DNA of 64,000 bases from Paracoccaceae bacterium (GTDB taxonomy: Bacteria > Pseudomonadota > Alphaproteobacteria > Rhodobacterales > Rhodobacteraceae). Where the stretch lies: NCBI GenBank assembly GCA_958296035.1, contig OY282431.1, positions 2,049,001-2,113,000 of the forward strand. Reading direction: 5' to 3'. The notes below the pieces were generated by a model. It saw only the letters and a program-made list of their open reading frames with translations, did not search any database and was not told the origin of the DNA. Shown in pieces: positions 45,359-56,411 of this stretch (positions within the stretch are counted from its first letter, which is position 1; each line of letters opens with the position of its first letter). Position numbers and translations under genes: made by a program.

Positions 45359-45958
45359 TTATTCTTCGCTGCGGCTTGCCACAATCCTGTCGATCAGGCC
45401 CCACTCCCGAGCCTTTTCAGGCGTCATGTGGTGATCTCCTCCGCGAACCGCATCCCTGACCGCGTCCCGGGCATTTCCCGTATGCTTTGAAAGTATGCTG
45501 TAGAGTGCTTCCTCGCGCTGCTTCATGTGGTCATAATGAATGGTTACGTCGCTGAAGCGACCACTGAAACCACCAAAGGACTGGTGAATCATGATGGTGC
45601 TATGCGGAAGCGAATAGCGCAATCCTTCGGAACCACCTGACAACAACAAGGCTCCCATCGACGCCGCGCGTCCAAATGCCAGCGTTGAGACCGGTGGGGA
45701 AACATATTGCATGGCGTCGTATATCGCCAGCCCGGCATCCACTTCGCCGCCCGGACTGTTGATGTAGACAGAGATTTCCTTCTTGGGATCCTCTGATTCC
45801 AGAAACAACAATTGTGCAACAGCCAGGGTCGACACCGCCTGATTGATTTCTCCACTGATGAATACAATGCGTTCCTTGAGCAGTCTCGAGAAGATATCGT
45901 ATCGACGCTCACCGCGGGGCGTCTGCTCGTCGACAGTCGGGATGATTGTATTCATCAT
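45359..45958 (-). CDS. clpP: ATP-dependent Clp protease proteolytic subunit ClpP
   Basis: Serine protease that forms the double-ring chamber with ClpX. 199 residues. Catalytic Ser in FGRAASMGALLLSG, His in PHSTIMIHQSFGG, and the Asp in RGGDHHMTPEKAREWGLIDRIV. YINSPGG is the oxyanion strand. The ATGATG start overlaps the tig stop, giving a tightly coupled tig-clpP-clpX unit. Confidence 0.97.
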   Translation of the reverse strand: MMNTIIPTVDEQTPRGERRYDIFSRLLKERIVFISGEINQAVSTLAVAQLLFLESEDPKKEISVYINSPGGEVDAGLAIYDAMQYVSPPVSTLAFGRAASMGALLLSGGSEGLRYSLPHSTIMIHQSFGGFSGRFSDVTIHYDHMKQREEALYSILSKHTGNARDAVRDAVRGGDHHMTPEKAREWGLIDRIVASRSEE

Positions 45959-47514
45959 GTCAACATGAGCTGTTCTGCAGCGGATGTCGACTCGAGTTTT
46001 CCGGCGAGACCCACAGCGTCCTCTGGTTCGTCGTCCTCGGCAGGCAATTCGGAATCGGCCACCTGCTCATCTGCCCCTTCGAGCAGGCCATCATGCAAAC
46101 TGCCAGATATGGGCGATGACCTGAGCATCAATTCATCATAGGTGATGGGGTGAACCTTCTTGGGCAATTCGTCAACGATCGACTGCAACACCTTGTCCTT
46201 GCGAACCAGGTATTCAAACCTGTGCCGTGAGCCCTCGAACAATTCCTGCTTGTCAGGCGCGGTCAACTGCAACTCTCCAATTCGAACAAAACTCTCCCAT
46301 AATTGCCTGACCTCCTCCTCACTGGCAGACAACCCCCTCTCACGAGAATAGGATTCAACCAGATACCCAAGTCGCAGGTTTTCCTTGACAGTCTCGCGCA
46401 ACTGCAGCTGTTGGTCTTCAAGGCGACTCTCGGGAGTCTCCATTTCTTCATCAAGACCGAGAACGACGTCATCTGCTTCGGCGGCTCTCTCTCCAGCAGG
46501 CGATTGCCTGTCCTTCTTATGTTCTTCAATTTCGTCTTGAACAATTTTCTCAAACTGCCTCTCTGGCAGCTCAAACGTCAGGCGGCTGATCAAAAGCGGT
46601 TTCAACTGCTCCTTCATCAGCTGACTGGCAACGTCGTCAAATTCCTTGGTTTTTCTCTCCAGCAACCTTTGGTTCAACTCGTCGACATCGTTGCATTCGA
46701 ACCACTTGGCAAATTCGTCGTCAATGGTCGCCGGCATCAGTTTCTCAACCGCATGAACCTCAATAATCACTGTACCGACGACCATCTTGCTCTGGCTCTT
46801 GCGCCTTGACGAGGGAAATTCCTGCTGCAGCATTCTGATGTCACCGGCTTTACTCCCCACCAACCCGTAAAGGGAATCGGCCTCATTCGGACCAACTCTT
46901 ACTGGCAGTTTCTGGTCGACAATGAGGTGTCCATGGATATGGGAATCGGGGCAGACTACGCGGCCATTATACAGAATTATGTCATCCCACTCCGCCTCGT
47001 AATCCGCGTCCTGTACGGCAGTGACACCATTTGCCAGGGCAAACTCATTTCGAATCTTCTCCAGCAATGCGTCCTTGTCACTTGGCACGTACCTGGTCAG
47101 TTCAATTCCTGACAAATCTACTTCACCAATGTCGGGAGCGACCTCGAATGATATCGTGCACCTGAACGGCTGGGTTTCCGATGGACTTTCCAGAACGGCG
47201 ATTACAGGGGAGGCAACCGGCCGGTCATCCGGGTTCTGGAGCAGCTCCTCCATTTTCTTGTGCAACTGGCTGTAGCCTTCATTCAGGCGAATATCATCGT
47301 CAATGCGCGCCCGCAGATAGCGTATCGGTACCCTGCCCTTCCGGAACCCTTGAACAACGGCCTCCTTCTGATACTTGGTCAGTTGTTCCATGAGTTGCGC
47401 TTCGATAACCTCGGCGGAAACCGTGAATTCCATTTCACGATAGAGGCCTTCGCTCTTCGTTGTTTCAAAGACTACCCCCGGCATTTCGTCTCTACCGGTT
47501 GAATCCTGTGGCAT
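45955..47514 (-). CDS. tig: Trigger factor
   Basis: Ribosome-associated chaperone that holds new polypeptides. At 519 residues it is longer than usual (about 430-490). The ribosome-binding motif is present as GFRKGRVP (canonical GFRxGKxP). The middle FKBP-type domain (about 170-250) is poorly conserved: typical peptidyl-prolyl isomerase residues are not visible. C-terminal arms follow (DEFAKWFECNDVDELNQRL, then helices with SRLTFELPERQFEKIVQDEIEEHKK), and the last 60 residues are an acidic, low-complexity tail (EGADEQVADSELPAEDDEPEDAV). GAGGAG lies nine bases before the ATG. Confidence 0.92.
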   Translation of the reverse strand: MPQDSTGRDEMPGVVFETTKSEGLYREMEFTVSAEVIEAQLMEQLTKYQKEAVVQGFRKGRVPIRYLRARIDDDIRLNEGYSQLHKKMEELLQNPDDRPVASPVIAVLESPSETQPFRCTISFEVAPDIGEVDLSGIELTRYVPSDKDALLEKIRNEFALANGVTAVQDADYEAEWDDIILYNGRVVCPDSHIHGHLIVDQKLPVRVGPNEADSLYGLVGSKAGDIRMLQQEFPSSRRKSQSKMVVGTVIIEVHAVEKLMPATIDDEFAKWFECNDVDELNQRLLERKTKEFDDVASQLMKEQLKPLLISRLTFELPERQFEKIVQDEIEEHKKDRQSPAGERAAEADDVVLGLDEEMETPESRLEDQQLQLRETVKENLRLGYLVESYSRERGLSASEEEVRQLWESFVRIGELQLTAPDKQELFEGSRHRFEYLVRKDKVLQSIVDELPKKVHPITYDELMLRSSPISGSLHDGLLEGADEQVADSELPAEDDEPEDAVGLAGKLESTSAAEQLMLT

Positions 47515-47537
47515 GTCAAATTGCTCCTCACATGCGT

Positions 47538-47623
47538 TGGTGCGGGTGAAGGGACTTGAACCCCCATGCCTTGCGGCGCCAGATCCTAAATCTGGTGCGT
47601 CTACCTAATTCCGCCACACCCGC
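47538..47623 (-). tRNA. tRNA-Leu(UAG)
   Basis: Minus-strand class II tRNA of 86 nt. Acceptor GCGGGTG pairs with CACCCGC; D arm with GGTAGACGC; anticodon stem-loop CCAGA-TTTAGGA-TCTGG gives UAG; variable arm GCGCCGCAAGGC; T loop TTCAAGT; CCA encoded. Directly upstream of tig. Confidence 0.96.
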
Positions 47624-47804
47624 CCGGTATTGCAAGTTTTGCCAGCGGTTGACAGCCGCCCGGCTCTAAATTGGTGGTTTTGCCTGTGCATTTGTGGCCA
47701 GGGCTGGCATAACCAGGAAGATCCCGGGTGGCACGATTTCACGAGGCTTCTCGGTGGTCTAGATAATGCGCCGCTGTCCAGTCTGCAACCTGCCTCGTGT
47801 TTCC

Positions 47805-49852
<2,048 letters not shown>

Positions 49853-49925
49853 AAGCTGCAGATTCCGGTCACCGCCGTCCAATCGAATCTTATTGTAGGT
49901 AGTCAGAAATCAAAGGAGAAATAAC

Positions 49926-51347
49926 GTGAACGCAACCGACGATCTGCTGCGACTACTGGCAAATGAAGAGGCAGGGGAAAAGGTAGAATATGTAGATTTG
50001 AGGTTTACCGATCCACGCGGCAAGCTTCAGCATGTAACGCTTACCGCCTCAGCGTGTGACGAGGATTTCCTCCAGGAAGGCATGATGTTTGACGGTTCGT
50101 CGATTGCCGGCTGGAAATCCATCGAAGTCTCCGACATGAAACTGATGCCGGACACTGGATCTGCCTATATTGATCCGTTTTACTCGGAACGAACCCTTTG
50201 CGTGCATTGCTCGGTTGTCGAACCCGACACCGGCGAGCCCTATGAGCGGGACCCGAGGAGTACGGCACAGAAGGCAGAAACTTACCTGTCCTATTGCGGC
50301 GTCGGTGATACGGCATATTTTGGGCCGGAAGCCGAGTTCTTCGTGTTCGATGATGTCCGCTACAGCAATGAGATGAACAAGGTTTCGTTTGAAGTTGATG
50401 CTGTTGATTCGCCCTGGAATTCCGATACGGCCTATCCATCGGGGAATACTGGCCATCGGCCGGGCGTAAAGGGCGGCTATTTTCCGGTCAATCCGGTTGA
50501 TTCCAGCCAGGACCTTCGCTCCGAAATGCTCACCACCATGAAGGCGATGGGCATGCGTGTTGACAAACACCACCATGAGGTCGCCGCCAGCCAGCATGAG
50601 CTTGGCTTGCTGTTCTCATCGCTGACCGATCAGGGAGATCAGCTCCAGAAGTACAAGTATGTCGTGCACAACGTTGCGCACTATTATGGCAAGACGGCAA
50701 CTTTCATGCCCAAGCCAATAGCCGGCGACAATGGCACCGGCATGCATGTCAACATATCGATTTGGAAGGATGATGCGCCGCTGTTTTCCGGCAACAAGTA
50801 TGCGGACCTCAGTGACGAAGGACTGTGGTTCATAGGCGGACTGCTCAAGCACGCCAAATCGCTAAATGCCTTCACCAATCCGACCACCAATTCCTACAAG
50901 CGTCTCATTCCAGGCTTCGAGGCCCCGGTGCTGCGCGCGTACTCAGCACGCAACCGATCTGGCTGCATCCGCATTCCGTGGACGGAAAACCCCAAGGCCA
51001 AGAGAGTCGAGGCAAGATTCCCGGATCCGCTTGCCAATCCATACCTGTCGTTTGCAGCCCTTCTCATGGCAGGGCTGGATGGTATCCGCAGCAGGATCGA
51101 TCCCGGCGAAGCGATGGACAAGAACCTGTACGATCTTCCACCCGAGGAACTCGAAGGAATCCCGACGGTTTGCGCGTCCCTGCGTGAGGCGGTTGATTCC
51201 CTGAACGAGGACATGAACTACCTGCTTGAGGGCGGTGTTTTTACACGTGATCAGATCGAGGGCTACTGCGAGCTCAAATGGGAAGAAATCTACAGCTACG
51301 AACACACGCCACATCCGGTTGAATACCAGATGTACTACTCCGGCTAG
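49926..51347 (+). CDS. glnA: Glutamine synthetase, type I
   Basis: Makes glutamine from glutamate, ammonia and ATP. 473 residues from a GTG with AAGGAG eight or so bases upstream. Seen: MMFDGSSIAGW, FGPEAEFFVFDDVRY (metal-binding Glu), NGTGMHVNISIWKD, and the Tyr of the adenylylation loop in KNLYDLPPEE (about residue 397-402), so it should be controlled by GlnE and, through that, PII. Second gene of the glnBA unit, 73 bases after glnB, followed by a terminator. Confidence 0.97.
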   Translation: MNATDDLLRLLANEEAGEKVEYVDLRFTDPRGKLQHVTLTASACDEDFLQEGMMFDGSSIAGWKSIEVSDMKLMPDTGSAYIDPFYSERTLCVHCSVVEPDTGEPYERDPRSTAQKAETYLSYCGVGDTAYFGPEAEFFVFDDVRYSNEMNKVSFEVDAVDSPWNSDTAYPSGNTGHRPGVKGGYFPVNPVDSSQDLRSEMLTTMKAMGMRVDKHHHEVAASQHELGLLFSSLTDQGDQLQKYKYVVHNVAHYYGKTATFMPKPIAGDNGTGMHVNISIWKDDAPLFSGNKYADLSDEGLWFIGGLLKHAKSLNAFTNPTTNSYKRLIPGFEAPVLRAYSARNRSGCIRIPWTENPKAKRVEARFPDPLANPYLSFAALLMAGLDGIRSRIDPGEAMDKNLYDLPPEELEGIPTVCASLREAVDSLNEDMNYLLEGGVFTRDQIEGYCELKWEEIYSYEHTPHPVEYQMYYSG

Positions 51348-51375
51348 GGCAACAGCTCTTTTCTGGAATTGTGGA

Positions 51376-51403
51376 AGGGCAGCGTTGCTGCCCTTTTCTC
51401 TCT
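51376..51403 (+). terminator. Rho-independent terminator of glnBA
   Basis: AGGGCAGC-GTT-GCTGCCCT, an eight-base perfect stem with a three-base loop, followed by TTTCTCTCTC. Starts 29 bases after the glnA stop. Confidence 0.9.
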
Positions 51404-51449
51404 CAGGAACAACCTTCGCCTCAGGACCAACAGCAAGTATTCAAACAGG

Positions 51450-51710
51450 TCTGATCCCCGGGGCAGACATGCTCGGGATCCTGATATTGCTGCCAACAAT
51501 GTCGTCGCGTTGCAACGCCGCCGGCCTGGCCACGCAACGCCACCCTGGATCGCACCCGATCATGCCATCATCTGAGCCTACAACGCCGACCAGGCCGGCG
51601 ACCGGGCCGCACGGCAGTGGCGACAAGCCGATAACAGGACCCGACGCCTGCGACCCGATTCTGGCAAGGACTGGAACGACGTCCTCCGGCAAGGCCACAG
51701 CAAGGCGTAG
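51450..51710 (+). pseudogene. Fragment of a Toprim-domain (plasmid/phage primase-like) gene
   Basis: One plus frame, ending TAG at 51710, reads TPPWIAPDHAII, an in-frame TGA (51573-51575), then AYNADQAGDRAARQWR and RLRPDSGKDWNDVLRQG. The order (hydrophobic strand, D..D.AG..AA, then PP.GKDWND.L) is that of the Toprim part of conjugative-element primases and DUF7146-like proteins. The stop just before the acidic motif and lack of flanking primase sequence mark it as a relic. Assignment is from motif memory. Confidence 0.45.
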
Positions 51711-52903
51711 TCGTCACACTGCCCTAATGGCATGGCCTGCCGGCCGCTGCGGCCCCGCGAGCCGACACACACACCAGCACAACCGCATACATGCCCCTCC
51801 GGACAGGCCCCAATTGCCTGTCTGAAGACCCCTCCATGGCAACCTGACAACTTCTGACACAGCGCGCAACAAAGGACTACCGGGACAACGAATTAATGCC
51901 ATAATTCCTTTCCAGGTTAGTCTCCAGTATAATACCAGTCTCGCTGCGCCCTCCCCAACAGACTGAATCCAGAGTTATCCATGGCTCTACGGAGTCCTGT
52001 TTGATCTTCGCCATCGGCCAAATCATGGACCGCCACAACCGGCCACTTTCCGGTGACCGGGAACGAGGGTCGGTCGAACAGCCATGAATTTCCAAAGCTG
52101 GGTGTTCCGGCAACCCAATGCCACTATCTTGTGGTCAGGTCGGCCGGACGTCTTCCCCATGCACTGACGGTTGCTGCCGCGCCGGGCGTGAATACAGTTG
52201 TGTTTCCACAGTTCGGAGCCATCCGGATCAGCAAAGGCATGGCCGGAAAGGTGTGAATCCACTAACGGTAACGGGCCTACACCTGCAGAGTTCCCGTGAA
52301 TTCGGGGCGACAGGTTCCTAACTTCCACACAAGAGCCCGGACCGCGTTCTTGCCGCCTTCATACCGGACGAAGTTCGGCCAGCAGACGCGGACCGTTGTG
52401 GCAGAGCCGTCGGATGCCCGAAGCCCCTGGCTGGCCGCTTCTTCCTTGCTCTGGTCAGCTCCGACTCCTTCCCGTCGTGCATTATCAGATACCGGTCTTG
52501 CCCTTTCTGATGCGCTCCCTCGTAAATTCGGGACACGATGAAGGCCTGCCAGATCCCGCGAATTGGACATACCTGCGTGCACGGGTTCCCCGGCCCCGAG
52601 AGCCAGCAGCGACAATTGCAACAGCGGGGGCGATCGTGCGGGTCGCACGTCGTAGCAGTACACCTCAGGCAACTGGCAGACAGGCGGAATACCGCCGGGG
52701 ACGAATGGCTGGGAACAGTCGACAGGACGACAGAGCCACAACAACGACCTCCAATCGGGCAACCTTCCATCGCGCCACCCTGATCCGCTCATGCCATGGC
52801 AGCACAACCAGAAACGATTCGTAGGCAATGTCAGCCGCGGACCGAGTGCTGATTAACTGCTAGTGCGCCTGCCGGACTCGCGGCTTGGTATAGCCCCGGC
52901 TTC
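51711..52903. other. Gene-poor region, about 1.2 kb
   Basis: Frames of up to 183 codons are present on the minus strand around 52277-52828, but their products are Cys/Arg/Ser-rich and resemble nothing I know; the overlapping frames on both strands look like decayed or random sequence. I see no RNA gene. Together with the Toprim fragment this looks like a worn mobile element. Confidence 0.4.
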
Positions 52904-52932
52904 TTGACTACCAAATGTTGACTCCATAGATG
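52904..52932 (+). promoter_or_regulatory. Possible promoter of the carbohydrate ABC operon
   Basis: TTGACT (52904-52909) and TAGATG (52927-52932) are 17 bases apart, about 70 bases before the binding-protein start. The -35 fits consensus well, the -10 only in part. By eye only. Confidence 0.3.
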
Positions 52933-53005
52933 TAAGCGGTGAAGAGTCGGACAAGCGATGGGGCCTGCCTACGTTTGTCAACGACAACAACCTTGGGAGA
53001 AAGAA

Positions 53006-54364
53006 ATGAGACTAATTTCACTTATTGTATCGGCAGCTGTCCTGGCGACTGGCCTGACCGTCAGTGCCCCAGTTGTCGCCGAAGATCTTACGATCAAGCT
53101 GTGGTCCCGAGCCGACCGATCCGGTCCACTGAGAGCAGGCAACATCGTGGATGCTGCCGATCAGTTCAACAATTTCCTGGCGGCAACTGGATCGGACAAG
53201 CGTGTCGTCATCGAGCTTATCGAGACAAACTACAAAGGATTTGATGCCGACGCGCTGGGTCTGCTGAAAGCGCACTCCGTAGGTGACACACCAGATATCG
53301 TGGTTGCTGCCCATGAATGGATCGGAGCATTTGTGGATGCGGGCCTTGCAGCCAATCTTGAGAGTCACATCGAGGGCAACCCCAATCTCTACGGCGATAT
53401 CATCCCGCAACTCTGGGATTCGGTCCGTTACAAGGGGGAGCGCTATGGCATTCCGCAGGACTCTGAAGTCCGCATGTTCTTCCTGAATAACGACATGATG
53501 AGAGCCGCCGGAAAGTCTGACGAGTTCATTGCGTCGCTGCCCGAAGAAGTCAATGCCGGCAACTTTACGATGGATGACTTTTGTGACCTCGCTGCCGAGG
53601 TGAAGAATTCCGGAGCGTCGGAAATCGGATTTGTTCACCGTCCAAATGTCGGACCCGATTTCCAAATGGCGATGGCAGCATTCGGGATCGACCTGTACAA
53701 TGACGAGGAAGCCAAGCTTCAGATTACCAGGTCGGGACTGCAGAGATACTACCAGTGGCTGGCAGATTGTGTTGAGAAGGGCGCACTACCTGCCGACATG
53801 ACAACCTATTCATGGGATAGCGTTCACGCTGCATTCCGCGGCGAGAAGGCTATGTCAAAGTTCCATGGCGTCTGGAATCTGGGTGCCCAGCTCGAAGCGT
53901 TTGGAATCGATCCGCTGGACAGCGAAGCGTACTTTAACAAGATTACGTGGATTAATGCACCTGCCGGTGAAAAAGGCGGGCAACCAAAGAACCTGTCACA
54001 TCCCATCGTGTATGTCGTGGCAGATACGCCCAACAAGGAACTGGCTGCCATGCTCGTCGGGCTGGCATCCCAGCCAATTCCCAACACAAGGCATGCGGTA
54101 GGCACAAATCATACGCCGATAAACTACTCGCAGGCTGCAATGCCTGAGTTCCAGTCCAAGGGATGGGGACTCGTTGCCGGTGTACCGCTGCTTCAGTATG
54201 CCGAATTTATGCCAAATCACACCAGGATCGGCCAGTACAATGCAATTACCTATCAAGGTGTGCAGGCTGTCGAGACAGGTGAGATGGGCGCTGAAGAAGC
54301 GGCCGAATGGGTAGTTGAGGAGCTCGAAGTCGAGCTCGGAGACGACCTCATCATACTAGACTAG
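53006..54364 (+). CDS. ABC transporter substrate-binding protein, family 1 (carbohydrate type)
   Basis: Periplasmic binding protein (SBP_bac_1, MalE/UgpB class) of 452 residues. Signal peptide MRLISLIVSAAVLATGLTVSAPVVAED; the mature protein starts LTIKLWSRADRSGPL. Landmarks: DTPDIVVAAHEWIGAFVDAGLAANL, RYKGERYGIPQDSEVRMFFLNNDMM, AFRGEKAMSKFHGVWNLGA. Start chosen at 53006 with GGGAGA six bases upstream; the frame is open further but unmatched. It heads an operon with two permeases, an ATPase and a phosphatase-like gene. The ligand is not readable; the downstream hydrolase suggests a sugar or sugar phosphate. Confidence 0.9.
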   Translation: MRLISLIVSAAVLATGLTVSAPVVAEDLTIKLWSRADRSGPLRAGNIVDAADQFNNFLAATGSDKRVVIELIETNYKGFDADALGLLKAHSVGDTPDIVVAAHEWIGAFVDAGLAANLESHIEGNPNLYGDIIPQLWDSVRYKGERYGIPQDSEVRMFFLNNDMMRAAGKSDEFIASLPEEVNAGNFTMDDFCDLAAEVKNSGASEIGFVHRPNVGPDFQMAMAAFGIDLYNDEEAKLQITRSGLQRYYQWLADCVEKGALPADMTTYSWDSVHAAFRGEKAMSKFHGVWNLGAQLEAFGIDPLDSEAYFNKITWINAPAGEKGGQPKNLSHPIVYVVADTPNKELAAMLVGLASQPIPNTRHAVGTNHTPINYSQAAMPEFQSKGWGLVAGVPLLQYAEFMPNHTRIGQYNAITYQGVQAVETGEMGAEEAAEWVVEELEVELGDDLIILD

Positions 54365-54373
54365 AACGTCTGA

Positions 54374-54397
54374 AAGGGCTGCCTCACGGCAGCCCTT
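54374..54397 (+). terminator. Hairpin between binding-protein and permease genes (attenuator)
   Basis: AAGGGCTGCC-TCAC-GGCAGCCCTT, a perfect ten-base stem, ten bases after the binding-protein stop, followed only by CCC, so a weak terminator or RNA-stabilising stem. Such hairpins let the binding protein be made in excess over the membrane subunits. Confidence 0.75.
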
Positions 54398-54408
54398 CCC
54401 TATCCGTC

Positions 54409-55356
54409 ATGATGCACAAGCAACGACAGCGGCAGGCGGTTAATGCCCTGATTTTTCTGGGTCCGGCCTGCATCTTCCTGCTCGTACTGCTGGTCGCGCC
54501 GATCATCGTTGACCTGGTCGTTGCCTTTACGGACATGGCCCAGACCGTCCGCGTTTCAGAGTTCTCAAACGAGCAATTTCGAAAAATTATTCGGCCCAAC
54601 GAGGATACCTGGCTCGGATTTGAGTTGCGTGGCTCGTTTTATCGCGCTCTGGCCAAGACGGCAATTTTTGTTGTCTTCACACTGACAATTTTCAACGTCA
54701 CGTTTGGCCTGTTGCTTGCGCTGACGACGACGGCACTGCCCGACTGGCTGGGCGGTACGTTTCGTGCCATCTGGCTCCTGCCCCGTATGTCCCCGTCGGT
54801 GGTTTACGCCCTGTTGTGGATCTGGGTCATTGATCCGACTGAAAGGGGTTTGCTGAACCAGGTCCTTATCAACGTCTTCGGCTTCGGGCCCATAAACCTG
54901 TTCATAGATCATCCGATGGCAATAATCGTGGTCGCCAACGGCTTCATCGGCGCGTCGATTGGCATGCTGATCCTGACCAGCGCCATCAGATCGATCCCAC
55001 AGCATCTGTTTTTTGCTGCACGGGCGGATGGTGCGGGTCCGCTGTCAATCGTAAGACACATCATCTTGCCGACCCTGCGCTGGCCTCTTTCATACATTAC
55101 CGTGTTCCAGTCTCTGGCCCTGATGGTGTCCTTCGAGTACATCTTCCTGATCATGGGGCCCGCAAGATCAACGATGACGATGGCCATGCTGGCTTATACC
55201 AAGACCCTTGCACCGCAGATCGGCTCCGGACAGTACGCCTATGGCGCAGCTATTACGCTGATTCTGATCATAATCGGCGTCATCGTTGCACTCTTGCTCT
55301 ACCGCCTCACCAACATGAAGCGGCTGCTGGCCAAACCGCGTATCGAAGTACACTGA
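54409..55356 (+). CDS. ABC transporter permease (MalF/UgpA-like)
   Basis: First inner-membrane permease of the carbohydrate-type importer, 315 residues, about six hydrophobic segments (first IFLGPACIFLLVLLVAPIIVDLVVAF). The family motif WLLPRMSPSVVYALLWIWVIDP and the EAA coupling loop (LFFAARADGAGPLSIVRHIILPTLRWPLSYI) are clear. The stop overlaps the next start (TGATGG), so the two permeases are coupled. Confidence 0.92.
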   Translation: MMHKQRQRQAVNALIFLGPACIFLLVLLVAPIIVDLVVAFTDMAQTVRVSEFSNEQFRKIIRPNEDTWLGFELRGSFYRALAKTAIFVVFTLTIFNVTFGLLLALTTTALPDWLGGTFRAIWLLPRMSPSVVYALLWIWVIDPTERGLLNQVLINVFGFGPINLFIDHPMAIIVVANGFIGASIGMLILTSAIRSIPQHLFFAARADGAGPLSIVRHIILPTLRWPLSYITVFQSLALMVSFEYIFLIMGPARSTMTMAMLAYTKTLAPQIGSGQYAYGAAITLILIIIGVIVALLLYRLTNMKRLLAKPRIEVH

Positions 55357-56411
55357 TGGCACTTACTCAACGTGACTGGAATGTGCTTGCCCGCAGATCC
55401 AGGAACATTCGCCATGTCCAGATGGGTCTGCTGGTTGGTTTCCTGACGATCGTCTCAATTCCTGTCGTACTGCCGTTCTTTTGGGTCTTTGTCATTTCGT
55501 TTTCGGCAAGAACCGGAGGGGTCGAGTCGGCGGTCCTGTGGCGCGCATGTGGAGTCCTTGTTCCGGCTGTCGTCGCTTACGTCGTTGTGCATCTTACCTT
55601 CGACTCGATCAGAAAGCGCTTGTTTGGAGCAGCCGTACTTATCCTGCTGGTCATGATCGGCCTGATCGTCACCGTAGGCAAGGATTTGCACCTTCACAAC
55701 TACAGGTTTCTGGCCAATGCCAATCTGATCGAGGACTTGCGCGGGGCGGCAACTGCGGGCGGACAGTTCCCGTGGGTCTGGGAGGCCTTTGTCAATTCTC
55801 TTCTGGTTGCTGCGTCATCGACCCTGTTCAAGGTATCCATCGCAACCGTATGCGGATACTACCTGTCAAGGTTTGCCTTCTATGGGCGATCGGCGTTCCT
55901 CCAGACACTGCTCATTCTGGAAGTATTCCACCCGTGGATGCTGACCATTCCTATCTTTTTGGTCATTTACTGGATTGGCCTGCTCAACAATCTGGCTGGC
56001 CCGATTCTGGTCCTGACGGTCATAGACCTTCCATTCTTCATCTTCATCATGAAAGGCTTCTTTGACGCCGTTCCGTGGGATATCGAAATGAGCGCCATGA
56101 CAGACGGCGCCTCGCGCCGTCAGGCGTTCAGGCATGTCGTGCTGCCTCAGGTGTGGGCTGGAATCATTGCCATCTCGGTCCTTGGATTTATTCGGGGATG
56201 GGAAGAGTATGTGTTTGTTACGGCACTGCGGACCGGCAATTCCTACTGGGTAATGTCTACCTACCTGTACTATGTCGCGGACGATGTAATGGGGGTGGAT
56301 TACGGCGTGGTTGCTGCCGTAAGCGTGTTTTACATGGCACCCAGCCTGCTTCTGTACATGTTTCTCCAACGCAACCTCACTCAACTTACACTTGGCGGAA
56401 TCAAGGGCTGA
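55356..56411 (+). CDS. ABC transporter permease (MalG/UgpE-like), enlarged
   Basis: Second permease, 351 residues, longer than the usual 270-300 because of an added hydrophobic stretch near residues 65-110 (VLVPAVVAYVVVHLTFDSIRKRLFGAAVLILLVMIGLIVTV). The conserved core follows: NSLLVAASSTLFKVSIATVCGYYLSRFAF, LTIPIFLVIYWIGLLNN, and the EAA loop IEMSAMTDGASRRQAFRHVVLPQVWAGI. Its stop overlaps the ATPase ATG (TGATG). Confidence 0.9.
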   Translation: MALTQRDWNVLARRSRNIRHVQMGLLVGFLTIVSIPVVLPFFWVFVISFSARTGGVESAVLWRACGVLVPAVVAYVVVHLTFDSIRKRLFGAAVLILLVMIGLIVTVGKDLHLHNYRFLANANLIEDLRGAATAGGQFPWVWEAFVNSLLVAASSTLFKVSIATVCGYYLSRFAFYGRSAFLQTLLILEVFHPWMLTIPIFLVIYWIGLLNNLAGPILVLTVIDLPFFIFIMKGFFDAVPWDIEMSAMTDGASRRQAFRHVVLPQVWAGIIAISVLGFIRGWEEYVFVTALRTGNSYWVMSTYLYYVADDVMGVDYGVVAAVSVFYMAPSLLLYMFLQRNLTQLTLGGIKG

